Counted from the first letter of the stretch, positions 15,177-23,407 are shown. The stretch is DNA of 64,000 nucleotides from Aureimonas ureilytica DSM 18598 = NBRC 106430 (GCF_000382705.1 NZ_ARQE01000002.1:62001-126000); one strand, 5' to 3'. Made by a program: numbers and translations. Notes: generated by a model from the sequence alone, not told the origin.

Positions 15177-15731
15177 CCGTCTATGGCAGAAGGAGGGTGT
15201 CAAAGCTTTCGGTTAATGTCGTCGATCTGCGCTCAAGGAGCGAGCTTGCCGTGCCATCGGCGGAAGCAAGCGTTTCAACGCTCTCGACTTGGTGCCGGTT
15301 CGAGGGGTCAGTCGCCACCCCGTGGCGTGTTGACGCCGCACGGCGCAAGGCGGTAAAGCCGAGAGCATCTAGCCCTCCCAAGGCTTGGATGGGTGGCCGA
15401 GTGGTTTAAGGCAGCGGTCTTGAAAACCGCCGTGCGGGGAACCGTACCGTGAGTTCGAATCTCACCCCATCCGCCACAACAGCCGACCGAGTGTCGGACA
15501 CCGGACCGCGAGCTTGAAGCGCTTTCCGGTCGCAGCGATTTGGTCTCTTGCAAGACGCTGAAGACCCATAAGCTGTCGTCTGAGTCCAATGACGTCCTGT
15601 CGCCGTTCATCAGGCATCGGATCGGCTGAACCAGAAAGTCGGTCGAGCAACGACCTTCTCGAAGCGCCTCGAACTCTCGACAATGCCCGAACCCGTCCCA
15701 TCTGTACGGTATTGACATTGGAGTGACGGGT
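15177..15731. other. intergenic stretch around tRNA-Ser
   Basis: Apart from the tRNA at 15387-15476 no gene is seen in these 555 bases. A weak promoter-like pair TTGACG at 15330-15335 and TAAAGC at 15354-15359 (18-base spacer) precedes the tRNA. Ten bases after the tRNA there is a hairpin, CCG-A-GTGTC-G-GACAC-CGG at 15487-15504, with no T run. The remainder shows no coding signal. No duplicated tRNA 3' end or integrase is present, so there is no sign of an integrated element. Confidence 0.5.
15387..15476 (+). tRNA. tRNA-Ser(UGA)
   Basis: The 90-base gene folds as a class II tRNA. The acceptor stem GGATGGG pairs with CCCATCC before the discriminator G and an encoded CCA at 15474-15476. The D arm is GCCGAGTGGTTTAAGGC. 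The anticodon loop CTTGAAA has TGA at 15421-15423, which reads UCA-type serine codons. A long variable arm (GTGCGGGGAACCGTACC) and the T arm GAGTTCGAATCTC complete it. A long variable arm is expected for serine. Confidence 0.97.
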
Positions 15732-16472
15732 TTGAGCGCTGTTTCCGACCGCGACGAAGACGCCCAGGACATTCTGATCCGCCGCCTACAGGCGATCGAC
15801 AACCTCACTGCGCAGGACCGACATCTGATTTCGTCCTTGCGTTTCGACGTCGTCGACATTCCCCCCCGAACAGATTTCGTTCGGGAAGGCGATCGGCAAA
15901 CGAAATGCTGCCTTCTGATGGATGGTGTCGTCATCCGCTCGAACTTCACCCGTTCGGGCGAGCGGCAGATCCAGTCCGTCCATATTCCCGGCGACGTTCC
16001 GGATCTGCAGAGCTTGCATCTGAGGCGGATGGACCACTATATCGGAAGCGTCTCCCAATGCCGCGTCGCGTTCGTGGCGCATGATCAGATGCTGCGGGTG
16101 CTGCGGGACTCTCCCCATCTCACGGCGATCCTGTGGCGCGAGACGCTGATCGACGCCGCGCTCTATCGCGCCATCATCGTGCGCAATGCGCGGCTCGGCT
16201 CGACGGAACGGTTGGCACATTTCATCTGCGAGATGTGGTGCCGTTTCGATGCGGTGGGTCTGACGGATCGCAACGGTTTCGCATTCCCGATGACACAGGA
16301 AATGGTGGGGCAGGTGCTCGGGCTCAGCATCGTCAGCGTCAACCGTTCGATGCAGATTCTGCGATCCGACCGGCTCGTCGTCTGGGACCGGGGGCGGATC
16401 GACATTCTCGACTGGACGCAGCTCGCCGAGATCGCTCAATTCGACCCGACTTTCCTGCATTTGAACGAATAA
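15732..16472 (+). CDS. Crp/Fnr-family transcriptional regulator
   Basis: The protein has 246 residues if it starts at the TTG at 15732, which has GGAG eight bases upstream; a GTG at 15723 overlaps that ribosome site and is less likely. The N-terminal half is a cyclic-nucleotide-binding-type beta-barrel (FDVVDIPPRTDFVREGDRQ, then CCLLMDGVVIRSNFTRSGERQ). The C-terminal winged helix (about 165-235) has MTQEMVGQVLGLSIVSVNRS and a recognition helix. No FNR-type four-cysteine iron-sulfur pattern is seen, and cAMP-contacting residues are not conserved by eye, so the signal is unknown. It stands alone after tRNA-Ser. Confidence 0.88.
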   Translation: MSAVSDRDEDAQDILIRRLQAIDNLTAQDRHLISSLRFDVVDIPPRTDFVREGDRQTKCCLLMDGVVIRSNFTRSGERQIQSVHIPGDVPDLQSLHLRRMDHYIGSVSQCRVAFVAHDQMLRVLRDSPHLTAILWRETLIDAALYRAIIVRNARLGSTERLAHFICEMWCRFDAVGLTDRNGFAFPMTQEMVGQVLGLSIVSVNRSMQILRSDRLVVWDRGRIDILDWTQLAEIAQFDPTFLHLNE

Positions 16473-16580
16473 CGGGCCAAGCTTCGAAGGTTGCGCGAGC
16501 GGGGAAGGTCCCGCCGGCGGCCGACGGATTGACTTGCCGAACTCGTCGCGGCACACCAAACGCTCATTCGGACGGTGTCG

Positions 16581-16973
16581 ATGCGCGATTACTACACGAT
16601 TACGGAACTCACCCGCGAGTTCGATATCTCGACGCGGACGATCCGTTTCTACGAGGACGAGGGGCTGATCTCGCCGATCCGGCGGGGGCGCACGCGCTTG
16701 TTCCGCCATTCGGACCGCCATCTTCTCCGCATGATCCTGCGCGGCAAGCGTCTCGGCTTCTCGATCGCGGAAATTCGCGAAATCATGGGAATGTATCGCA
16801 CGCCGCCCGGTGAAGCGGGGCAGTTGCGGGCGATCGTGCGCCGGGTCAGCGAGAAGCGCAGCGAACTCGAACAAAAGCGGCGCGATATCGAAGACCTCCT
16901 CGCCGAGCTCGATCAGGCCGAAGAGGCTTGCCTCACGCGAATGGCCGAACTTGGAATCTCGCCGACGACGTAA
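16581..16973 (+). CDS. MerR-family regulator (LiuR-like)
   Basis: The protein has 130 residues from the ATG at 16581 (MRDYYTITELTREF); a GTG two codons upstream is possible. The MerR helix-turn-helix and wing are clear: ITELTREFDISTRTIRFYEDEGLISP and RRGRTRLFRHSDR, with GFSIAEIREIMGMY next. A dimerisation coiled coil (VRRVSEKRSELEQKRRDIED) fills the rest. It resembles LiuR, which controls branched-chain amino acid degradation in other proteobacteria, but no such genes are next to it. There is no cysteine cluster of a metal sensor; the single Cys near the C terminus is not typical. It follows the Crp-like gene by 108 bp. Confidence 0.87.
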   Translation: MRDYYTITELTREFDISTRTIRFYEDEGLISPIRRGRTRLFRHSDRHLLRMILRGKRLGFSIAEIREIMGMYRTPPGEAGQLRAIVRRVSEKRSELEQKRRDIEDLLAELDQAEEACLTRMAELGISPTT

Positions 16974-16988
16974 CGCTGCCGCCGGCCA

Positions 16989-17948
16989 TCAGGGCTGGGC
17001 GCTCGGTTCGAAGGAACATGCGTTTACGGTGTCGCGGACCTTCGCGCTTCCGCTTTCCGAGAGCTGCCCCCGAAGCAGCTTTTCGAGAAGGTCGTCCGCC
17101 TTCAAGCGCGTTTCGACACAGCCGCAATAGGACACGCAGAAGGCCGTATCCCGGTCCTTCTCGCAGGTCTGCTGGCAACTTGCCCGAAACGCCTCCGTCT
17201 GATCCGGGGGCGAGATCGTGGCGGCCAGAGCGACGAGGCCGAACGAGATCGGCTGGTGCAGGAGGTAGAAGAGCAGCGAATGTCGGCCGAGCGTCGAAAG
17301 CGGCCAGAGCGCCTTCAACGGGTCGTTGAGACGCGCGAGGCGCGGCCAAGCGCCGATGCGATCGAAGAGCTGCGCCAGGGCGATGCCGATCAGAATGGCA
17401 CCGAACCACGGAAACAGCGGCACGAAGTCGTTCGACAGGGGCGGGTGTTCGGAAAAGCCGATCCAGGCGAGCCAGCGACTGTCAGTCAGCGCAGTCGTGA
17501 AGAGGGATGGCAGCCCAATCACAACCGCGGCGCTTGTGGCCGTCGCCCAGAAGGGCAGCGTGAGGAACGCAAGGCCGAGCAGGCTGCCAAGCGCGATCAG
17601 ATGCAGGATGCCGAAGAAAACGAAGCCCTGCGGCGTCAGCCAGAAGGTGGCGATCGAGATGGCGAGGGCACCGGCGCCAATCTGCAGGAAGCGCTTGCGA
17701 AAGGATGGCCAGCGGATCGCGCGAGCATGGGCCAGAACGAGGCTGACGCCGACGAGGATCAGGAAGCTCGAAGCGATGCAGCGCGCAAACAGCTTCCAGC
17801 CGCCGACCTGCGCGAAGCCGGCCGGGAGGTAGCCGAAAAATTCGAGATCCCAGGTGAAGTGGTAGACGAGCATCGCCAGAAGCGCGACGCCACGGGCGAC
17901 ATCGAGCAGTTCGATGCGCCCACGCTGGGTTTTCTCAGGTACCGTCAT
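16989..17948 (-). CDS. DUF1624 membrane protein with cysteine-rich C-terminal tail
   Basis: This protein has 319 residues. It opens with RIELLDVARGVALLAMLVYHFTWDLE, the first helix of the heparan-alpha-glucosaminide N-acetyltransferase-like (DUF1624) family with its conserved His. About seven or eight hydrophobic helices follow, as does LGRHSLLFYLLHQPI near the end of the membrane part. Members are predicted to move acyl groups across the membrane; the target is unknown. The last 65 residues form a soluble tail with six cysteines at 258, 262, 271, 275, 277 and 311, that is CX3C-X8-CX3CGC plus one more. The gene is convergent with the MerR gene and 15 bp away from it. Confidence 0.8.
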   Translation of the reverse strand: MTVPEKTQRGRIELLDVARGVALLAMLVYHFTWDLEFFGYLPAGFAQVGGWKLFARCIASSFLILVGVSLVLAHARAIRWPSFRKRFLQIGAGALAISIATFWLTPQGFVFFGILHLIALGSLLGLAFLTLPFWATATSAAVVIGLPSLFTTALTDSRWLAWIGFSEHPPLSNDFVPLFPWFGAILIGIALAQLFDRIGAWPRLARLNDPLKALWPLSTLGRHSLLFYLLHQPISFGLVALAATISPPDQTEAFRASCQQTCEKDRDTAFCVSYCGCVETRLKADDLLEKLLRGQLSESGSAKVRDTVNACSFEPSAQP

Positions 17949-18015
17949 CGCGCGTCCACTGGTTCGATCGCCGTTCCGCCTATCTCAATTGCGGAAGGAA
18001 GGCGAACGGAAGTTC

Positions 18016-18882
18016 ATGGCCGTCGCCTTCAAGCCGATCGAGGACATCCGCATGAAAATGATCGAAGCGTCGGGCGCGCGCATTCCCGCCCTTGGGCTCG
18101 GCACCTACAAGCTGACCGGCGAAACCTGCGTCGGCATGGTCGCCAAGGCCATCGAGGGCGGCTATCGCCATATCGACACGGCGCGCATGTACGGCAACGA
18201 GCGGGAGGTGGGCGAAGGCATTCGGGCGAGCGGCGTCGATCGCTCGGACCTCTTCGTGACCACCAAGATCTGGTATGAGGATATCGGAGCCGACCGGCTG
18301 GTCTCGACCGCCGAAGCCGCAGTCGAAGCGCTGGGCACCGGCGCGGTCGATCTTCTTCTGATCCACTGGCCGAACGCCCGCATTCCCCTGGAGGATTCGA
18401 TCTCGGCCCTGAACGCGGCGCGCGAAAAGGGACTGACGCGCCATATCGGCGTGGCGAACTTCCCGAGCACGTTGATGGACGACGCGGCCGCGATGAGCGC
18501 CGCGCCGCTCGTCTGCAATCAGGTCGAGTATCATCCGCTTCTGTCGCAGGAAGCCGTGCTGGCCGCCTGCGAGCGGCACGACATGGCGCTGATCGCCTAT
18601 TCGCCCATCGGGCAGGGCGGCGAATTGCTCCAGCACCCGACCGTGACCGGCATCGCCCAACGCCTTGGGCGCACGCCCGCTCAGGTCATCCTGCGCTGGG
18701 AGATCGAACAGCCGCGCGTCGGCGCCATTCCGCGCACGTCCAACCCCGATCGCCTGTCTGAGAATTTGGACGTCTTCTCGTTCGAGCTGTCGGACACCGA
18801 CCGGACGGCGCTGAACGACATGACCCGCCAGCGCAAGCGTCTGGTCGATCCGAGCTTCGCTCCGTCCTGGGATAGGGTTTGA
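18016..18882 (+). CDS. aldo/keto reductase
   Basis: The protein has 288 residues from the ATG at 18016, which follows a purine-rich GGAAGG-type stretch; a longer frame to 17914 exists but overlaps the promoter of the divergent gene. The family (beta/alpha)8 barrel and NADPH site are clear: IPALGLGTYKL, YRHIDTARMYGNEREVG, LLLIHWPN, YSPIGQGG and the cofactor block AIPRTSNPDRLSENL. The catalytic tetrad reads Asp54, Tyr59, Lys84 and His117. It probably reduces small aldehydes or ketones such as methylglyoxal or 2,5-diketogluconate-like compounds; the physiological substrate is unknown. Confidence 0.92.
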   Translation: MAVAFKPIEDIRMKMIEASGARIPALGLGTYKLTGETCVGMVAKAIEGGYRHIDTARMYGNEREVGEGIRASGVDRSDLFVTTKIWYEDIGADRLVSTAEAAVEALGTGAVDLLLIHWPNARIPLEDSISALNAAREKGLTRHIGVANFPSTLMDDAAAMSAAPLVCNQVEYHPLLSQEAVLAACERHDMALIAYSPIGQGGELLQHPTVTGIAQRLGRTPAQVILRWEIEQPRVGAIPRTSNPDRLSENLDVFSFELSDTDRTALNDMTRQRKRLVDPSFAPSWDRV

Positions 18883-18964
18883 CACAAGCCCCTCGGCTTG
18901 GTCAGAGGAAGGCGGGGGCGGCACGGTCGCCTCCGCAGATGCAGCAGAGAATGGTGATCGGTCG

Positions 18965-19783
18965 ATGTTTTTCGCGCTCTCGAAGATCGGCTGGTATCTC
19001 GTTCAACCCCTCGTCGGCATTCTCCTTCTCTTCGCGGCCGGCCTCGTCTGTCTCCTTCTGAAGCTGCCGAAAACCGGCTTCGGCCTGCTTGCCGTCGCCT
19101 TCCTCGTTCTTGCCGTCGTCAGCCTCTCGCCGCTCGGCCTGATGATGCTCGCGCCGCTCGAGAATCGCTTCCCCAAGCCGGCGCTGCCCGAACGCGTGGC
19201 GGGCATCGTCGTGCTGGGCGGCTCGTTCGACACCCGCGTGGCGCGCACGCGCGGCGAGCCGGAACTGAACGACGCGGCGGACCGCATCACCACGGCGCTG
19301 GCGCTGGCTCTCCGGTTTCCCGAGGCCAAGGTGATCTTCAGCGGCGGCGCTGCGGCGATGTTCGAAGAGGACGTCACCGAATCGTCGGTCGCTGAGCGAC
19401 TCTTCGGAGAGCTCGGCCTTCCCGCCGACCGGCTCGTTCTGGAGGACCGCTCGCGCAACACGGTGGAGAACGCGCGCTTCTCCAAGGAGATCGCCGCGCC
19501 CAAGCCCGGCGAAACCTGGCTTCTCGTGACCTCGGCGGCCCATATGCCGCGCGCCGTCGGCTGCTTCCGTGTGGCAGGTTTCGACGTTCTGCCCTATCCG
19601 ACCGACTATCAGACGCCGGGCGGCAATCTCATCTACCAGCCCTCGACCGCGACGGTGCGGAACCTCGAAAAGGTCCACTTCGCGATCCGGGAATATCTGG
19701 GACTGCTCGCCTACTGGCTGACGGGCAAGACCGACGCGCTGTTTCCCGCGCCGGCCTCTTCGGACGCCGGCGCCAATCGGTAG
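18965..19783 (+). CDS. YdcF-family (DUF218) membrane-anchored protein
   Basis: This protein has 272 residues. Two N-terminal membrane helices (YLVQPLVGILLLFAAGLVCL and GLLAVAFLVLAVVSLSPLG) precede the DUF218 domain: AGIVVLGGSFDTRVA, KVIFSGGAA, LEDRSRNTVENARFSKEI, WLLVTSAAHMPRAVGCFR and DVLPYPTDYQ. This is the layout of ElyC/SanA-like proteins, which in E. coli affect the use of undecaprenyl-phosphate and envelope integrity. The biochemical activity is not established. The 3' end overlaps that of the DUF3253 gene on the other strand by 73 bp. Confidence 0.87.
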   Translation: MFFALSKIGWYLVQPLVGILLLFAAGLVCLLLKLPKTGFGLLAVAFLVLAVVSLSPLGLMMLAPLENRFPKPALPERVAGIVVLGGSFDTRVARTRGEPELNDAADRITTALALALRFPEAKVIFSGGAAAMFEEDVTESSVAERLFGELGLPADRLVLEDRSRNTVENARFSKEIAAPKPGETWLLVTSAAHMPRAVGCFRVAGFDVLPYPTDYQTPGGNLIYQPSTATVRNLEKVHFAIREYLGLLAYWLTGKTDALFPAPASSDAGANR

Positions 19784-20016
19784 ATCCCCTTGAAGTCGCG
19801 CGGGTCCACGGCACGGCCCTTGCGCAGGATGCGGACCTCACCGGACAGGGCGAGATCGACTGCCACCTGCCGGATCGGCGCCATGAGCAGGCGCCAGACC
19901 TTCTCGTCCGATCCGCCGAGCTGCCTCGCGATCTCGGACGGGCAGACGGTCTTGCCTTCTCCGCGCTCGGTGACGGCTGACAGAATGGCGGCGCGGATGT
20001 CCCGGGGTTTCGTCAA
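19711..20016 (-). CDS. DUF3253 protein, winged-helix-like
   Basis: This 101-residue protein starts at a TTG with GAGGA eight bases upstream; the start overlaps the previous stop (TTGA). It matches the small DUF3253 family: RDIRAAILSAVTERGEGKTVCPSEIARQL, WRLLMAPIRQVAVDLA and EVRILRKGRAVDPRDFKG. The pattern suggests a winged-helix fold, and function is unknown. Its last 24 codons overlap the end of the YdcF gene on the opposite strand. It is coupled with the DUF599 gene. Confidence 0.8.
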   Translation of the reverse strand: MTKPRDIRAAILSAVTERGEGKTVCPSEIARQLGGSDEKVWRLLMAPIRQVAVDLALSGEVRILRKGRAVDPRDFKGIYRLAPASEEAGAGNSASVLPVSQ

Positions 20017-20729
20017 AGCGTTGCGTCCTCATGGATCGGATCGAGGCACGCATTGGCCTCGGAAAAGAACTGGCGGCGCGCCAGAATCAGGATGACCGTC
20101 AGCGTTGTCGCGATCAGCACGAACGGGCCGATGAACCAGCCGAGATAGGCCATGCCGAAGAAAATGGCGCGCAGGCCCGAATTGAAGTGGCGGGCGGCGA
20201 TCTGGTTCATGCGCAACGCGCGCTTCAAGGCCAGTTCGGCCATCGCCGGATCGGCTTCGGCCTCCCGCACCATCGGCACGGCCCCGATCAGGATCGTGCA
20301 ATAGTTGAAGAGGCGATAGGCCCAGCCGAACTTGAAGAAGGCGAAGACGAAAATCGTCACCAGCCCGAAAAGCTTGATCTCCAGAAGCGCCCGGTCGAAA
20401 TTTCCGCTGAGCGGCAGGTCGGTCACGACGCTCGCGATATGGTCGATCGATCCCATCAAGGCGAAACAGCCGCCGATCGCGAAGATGCAGGCCGAGGCGA
20501 AGAAGCCGGTGCCCTGTTGGAGGCCCGTCATGATCGCCGTGTCGATCATCCGCAGATCGCGGTTGAGCATGGTCCGCATCCAGGCTTCACGCTGGCGGTT
20601 CATGCGCCGGCTGAGGCCTCGCTTGGACAGGGCGGTGCCATCGACGGCGAAGGCATAGATCGTCCAACCGACGCTGAAGGTCAGGAGGGCGAGCAGGTTT
20701 TCGAGATCGAGGATCTCCTGGAACGACAT
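20013..20729 (-). CDS. DUF599 integral membrane protein
   Basis: This protein has 238 residues from the ATG at 20729 (MSFQEILDLENL); a TTG seven codons upstream is a weaker choice. It has about four membrane segments, for example LLALLTFSVGWTIYAFAV, FFASACIFAIGGCFALMG, LVTIFVFAFFKFGWAYRLF and FFGMAYLGWFIGPFVLI. Short family blocks such as MNRQREAWMRTML and ARHFNSGLRAIFFG match DUF599. Function is unknown. It is followed by the coupled DUF3253 gene. Confidence 0.83.
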   Translation of the reverse strand: MSFQEILDLENLLALLTFSVGWTIYAFAVDGTALSKRGLSRRMNRQREAWMRTMLNRDLRMIDTAIMTGLQQGTGFFASACIFAIGGCFALMGSIDHIASVVTDLPLSGNFDRALLEIKLFGLVTIFVFAFFKFGWAYRLFNYCTILIGAVPMVREAEADPAMAELALKRALRMNQIAARHFNSGLRAIFFGMAYLGWFIGPFVLIATTLTVILILARRQFFSEANACLDPIHEDATL

Positions 20730-20845
20730 GGTTGGCCGCTCTTTCGGCAAAGGGCCGCCGCGGCCAAATGCCCGCAGCCCGGCAAATCGGGGAGCGCGGT
20801 TCCGCCGGCCTTGACCTTGCCGCGATAGAGACGGATGGAGCGCTG

Positions 20846-21277
20846 ATGTCGCTCCATATGATCAAACTCTGCGTCGGTGTCGAATCCATCGAGGACCTGC
20901 AGACGCATGTCGCCCTTCGCCTGGAGACGCAGCGGCGGGCCGGGCAGAGGCCCGAGCAAACCCATGTCACCCGCGTCATGCCCAAACGCGCCGCCGAGAT
21001 GCTGGAGGGCGGCTCGCTCTATTGGGTGATCAAGGGGCAGGTGCAGGTTCGCCAGCCGCTCCTGCGCTTCGACGCCTTCACCTCGGAGGACGGGATCGAG
21101 CGCTGCCGCATCGTTCTCGCCCCGGAGTTCATTGCCACGCGCTGGCAGCCACGCCGGGCCTTTCAGGGCTGGCGCTACCTGACGGTGGAGGATGCGCCGC
21201 CCGATCGCAGCGCGGCGGATGGCGAGCCCCTGCCGCCGCAGCTGGAACGCGAGCTCGCCGAACTGGGGCTCCTGTAG
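20846..21277 (+). CDS. DUF1489 protein
   Basis: The 143-residue protein starts at an ATG preceded by TGGAG. It has the conserved blocks of the alphaproteobacterial DUF1489 family: HMIKLCVGVESIEDLQ, HVTRVMPKRAAEMLEGGSLYWVIKG and CRIVLAPEFIATRWQPRRAFQGWRY (shown here in part). No catalytic motif is known. It is a soluble, probably cytoplasmic protein. It is divergent from the DUF599 gene and convergent with the next one, five bases apart. Confidence 0.85.
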   Translation: MSLHMIKLCVGVESIEDLQTHVALRLETQRRAGQRPEQTHVTRVMPKRAAEMLEGGSLYWVIKGQVQVRQPLLRFDAFTSEDGIERCRIVLAPEFIATRWQPRRAFQGWRYLTVEDAPPDRSAADGEPLPPQLERELAELGLL

Positions 21278-21281
21278 GAGC

Positions 21282-21587
21282 TCAGAAGCGACCCGGACGG
21301 CCGTAGCAGATGCGCACGGCCGGCGTGCCCGTCGGCGTGTTGACCTTCAGATAGATCATGCCTTCCGGCTGCGCCGCGCGCCACGCCCGCGCGCCGTGGC
21401 ACAGAAGGAGACCCACGAGGTCCTTGGCGCGAACGCGGGACTTGCCGTCGCGATAATCGCCGAGACGCGAGGCCGCCTGCTGGAGCGGATGAAGGCCGAT
21501 CGAGGAAACGTTCGACGGCTTATCCCCAGCGGACGCAAAACCCAGGATTTCCTGCTCAACGGACATGGGAACCTCGAACTGACTCAT
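21282..21587 (-). CDS. hypothetical protein
   Basis: The 101-residue frame starts at an ATG at 21587 (MSQFEVPMSVEQE); an upstream start at 21626 would add 13 residues. I do not recognise it. It is soluble, with basic residues in the middle (RLGDYRDGKSRVRAKDLVG), one Cys in LLLCHGARAW and one in VRICYGRPG near the C terminus. The sequence just before the start has a small palindrome, ACAAC-GG-GTTGT. It lies between the DUF1489 gene and the D,D-carboxypeptidase gene and is on the same strand as the latter, 64 bp downstream of it. Confidence 0.65.
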   Translation of the reverse strand: MSQFEVPMSVEQEILGFASAGDKPSNVSSIGLHPLQQAASRLGDYRDGKSRVRAKDLVGLLLCHGARAWRAAQPEGMIYLKVNTPTGTPAVRICYGRPGRF

Positions 21588-21651
21588 ACAACGGGTTGTG
21601 TCGAAAACTTCGGCGGCTGGCGTCATAGCGTCCCAAGGGACGGTGCGACGG

Positions 21652-23097
21652 TCAGTTCGCGGCGATCGCGTAGCAGGCGTAGGACCGGGCCTTCAGAACC
21701 TCGCAGGCGGCGTTCGCGTCGGCCTTGGAGCCGAAGCCGGCGAAACGCGCGCGGTAAAGGGTCTGCGAGCCGTTCGCCACGGACTCGGTGAACGGGGTGG
21801 CGCGCGACAGCGCGGAGCCGCCACGGACCTTCGCTTCCGCCAGCATCTCGCGGGCGGTTTCCTCGGCGGGGGTCGCAGCGATCTGAACCACCCAGCCCGA
21901 GGCGGCGAGCGAGGCCGTGACGGGCGCCGCCGCGACCGGCGCGTTGGGAATGCCGACGCGGGGACGGGGAGCCGCCAGCGCGTTCGAGGTCGGGATCTCC
22001 ATGGCTTCGCGCCGTCCAAGCGCGGCCTTCAGCGCATCGCGACCGATCACGGACCGCTCGGGCGCCGTGATCGCGTTCATGGCGCCGGCGGCGTTCGAGC
22101 CATAGGCCTGCGCGACGCGCTCGTTGATGGAGGACGCGCGACGGGTCGGAAGCGGAACGCTGGTCGGCAGTTCGGCGACATGCGCGGCGACGGACGGGCC
22201 GCGCGTGGACGGCGCGTAGGAGGCCACAACCGGGTCACCGCTGCGGGTGCTGACCTCGGGGAGATACTTGGTGACCAGCTCGGCCATGTGATCGTCGCGC
22301 GAGCGCGCCGTGCGACCGCCCATCACCACCGCGACGAGCTTCTTGTTGCCGCGCAGAACCGAGGTGACGAGATTGAAGCCGGAGGCGTTGATATAGCCCG
22401 TCTTGATGCCGTCGACGCCCTGGATTCGCCCGAGAAGACGGTTGTGGTTGCCGATCACCTGACCGCGGAAATTGAACGAGCGGCGGCTGAAATAGCTGTA
22501 ATATTGCGGGAAATGCTCGCGAAGCGCGATGCCGAGCGTCGCCATGTCCCGCGCCGTGGTCATCTGGCCGGGATTGGGCAGGCCGTTGGCGTTGCGGAAC
22601 GTCGTGCGCGTCATGCCGAGCCGGTGCGCCTTGCTCGTCATCATCTCCGCGAACTGACTTTCCGTGCCGCCGAGGAACTCGCCGATCACCACCGAGGCGT
22701 CGTTGGCCGAACGCGTCACGAGCCCGAGAATGCCTTCTTCCACCGAGATCGTGGAGCCCGCCTTCAAGCCGAGCTTGGAGGGCGGGCGCGCGGCGGCGTA
22801 GGCGGACACCTTCATCGGAGTCGAGAGGGTCACTCGTCCGCTTTCGAGCGCGTCGAACAGCAGATAGAGCGTCATCATCTTGGTCAGCGAGGCGGGATAG
22901 CGACGATCGTCGCCGTTCCTGGAGAAGAGCACCTTGCCATTGTTGGCGTCCATGACGATCGCGGAATAGCGTTCGTCCTTGGCCTGCGCGTGAGCGCCAG
23001 GCGCCGTTGCCAGCAGACTGGCGCCGACCAGGAGCGTTCCCACCGTCATGGATGCACGCTTGGTGAGAAGATCGATCCGGGAAGGGGCCTTGAGCAT
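21652..23097 (-). CDS. D-alanyl-D-alanine carboxypeptidase with SPOR domain
   Basis: The 481-residue protein starts at the ATG at 23097 behind a GAGAGAG stretch; the frame is open further upstream but without support. A signal peptide ends near PGAHAQA. The penicillin-binding domain of the DacA/DacF type (peptidase S11) carries the three active-site motifs: Ser70-Leu-Thr-Lys73 in YPASLTKMM, SAN in TRSANDASVV, and KTG in GIKTGYINASG. A Pro/Ala-rich linker leads to a C-terminal SPOR domain (about 400-481, GWVVQIAATPAEETA through CEVLKARSYACYAI). SPOR domains bind denuded glycan at the septum, so this enzyme probably trims peptide stems at the division site. The promoter is shared with the divergent phasin gene. 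Confidence 0.92.
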   Translation of the reverse strand: MLKAPSRIDLLTKRASMTVGTLLVGASLLATAPGAHAQAKDERYSAIVMDANNGKVLFSRNGDDRRYPASLTKMMTLYLLFDALESGRVTLSTPMKVSAYAAARPPSKLGLKAGSTISVEEGILGLVTRSANDASVVIGEFLGGTESQFAEMMTSKAHRLGMTRTTFRNANGLPNPGQMTTARDMATLGIALREHFPQYYSYFSRRSFNFRGQVIGNHNRLLGRIQGVDGIKTGYINASGFNLVTSVLRGNKKLVAVVMGGRTARSRDDHMAELVTKYLPEVSTRSGDPVVASYAPSTRGPSVAAHVAELPTSVPLPTRRASSINERVAQAYGSNAAGAMNAITAPERSVIGRDALKAALGRREAMEIPTSNALAAPRPRVGIPNAPVAAAPVTASLAASGWVVQIAATPAEETAREMLAEAKVRGGSALSRATPFTESVANGSQTLYRARFAGFGSKADANAACEVLKARSYACYAIAAN

Positions 23098-23407
23098 AGG
23101 CAGCTCTCTCGTCTCTGGCATTGCGAGACGCCGCGTCCCGGCCGCAAGGCCGATCCTTAACCAACTGCGTGGCCTGGCGTTCTCATCTTGTGGGAAAGAT
23201 ACGCCCGAGGGCCTTACCAATCCGTTTATGGTTGCCGGAACCTTGTGATCAGAAGGTGGCATTCGCCTCAAGTTTTCGACAACGCACGGGTCGCATGCGC
23301 TTTTTCCTCGAAACCCTCGATTGTGGCTTGAAGTTTTTTGTGCAGTGCAATATGCGTATGTGCGCTGCAGATGGATTGCAGTTCTGGTGGGATACGGGAG
23401 CAGTGCA
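23098..23407. other. divergent promoter region, dac gene / phasin
   Basis: No gene is seen in this 310-bp A+T-richer gap. It must hold the promoters of both flanking genes. The phasin promoter and its TGCA repeats are listed separately. On the left side no clear promoter for the carboxypeptidase gene can be picked with confidence. Confidence 0.5.
23328..23381 (+). promoter_or_regulatory. phasin promoter with TGCA repeats
   Basis: TTGAAG at 23328-23333, a 17-base spacer and TATGCG at 23351-23356 form a plausible promoter, placing transcription start about 45 bases before the phasin ATG. TGCA occurs at 23341, 23345, 23366 and 23377, between and after the promoter boxes. PhaR, the repressor of phasin genes in Paracoccus, is known to bind TGC-rich sites, so this may be its operator. 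The assignment is inference; no exact published site is matched. Confidence 0.45.

Noticed and set aside
15387-15476. tRNA-Ser as attachment site of a genomic island carrying the Pel-like operon
   Set aside because: No integrase, no repeated tRNA 3' end and no clear change in base composition were seen around the operon.
15308-15949. A 213-codon minus-strand frame across tRNA-Ser with an 'IRTHG...FKTAALNHSA' stretch
   Set aside because: This is the well-known false protein made by translating the complement of a tRNA-Ser gene; the frame also covers the Crp-like gene on the other strand.
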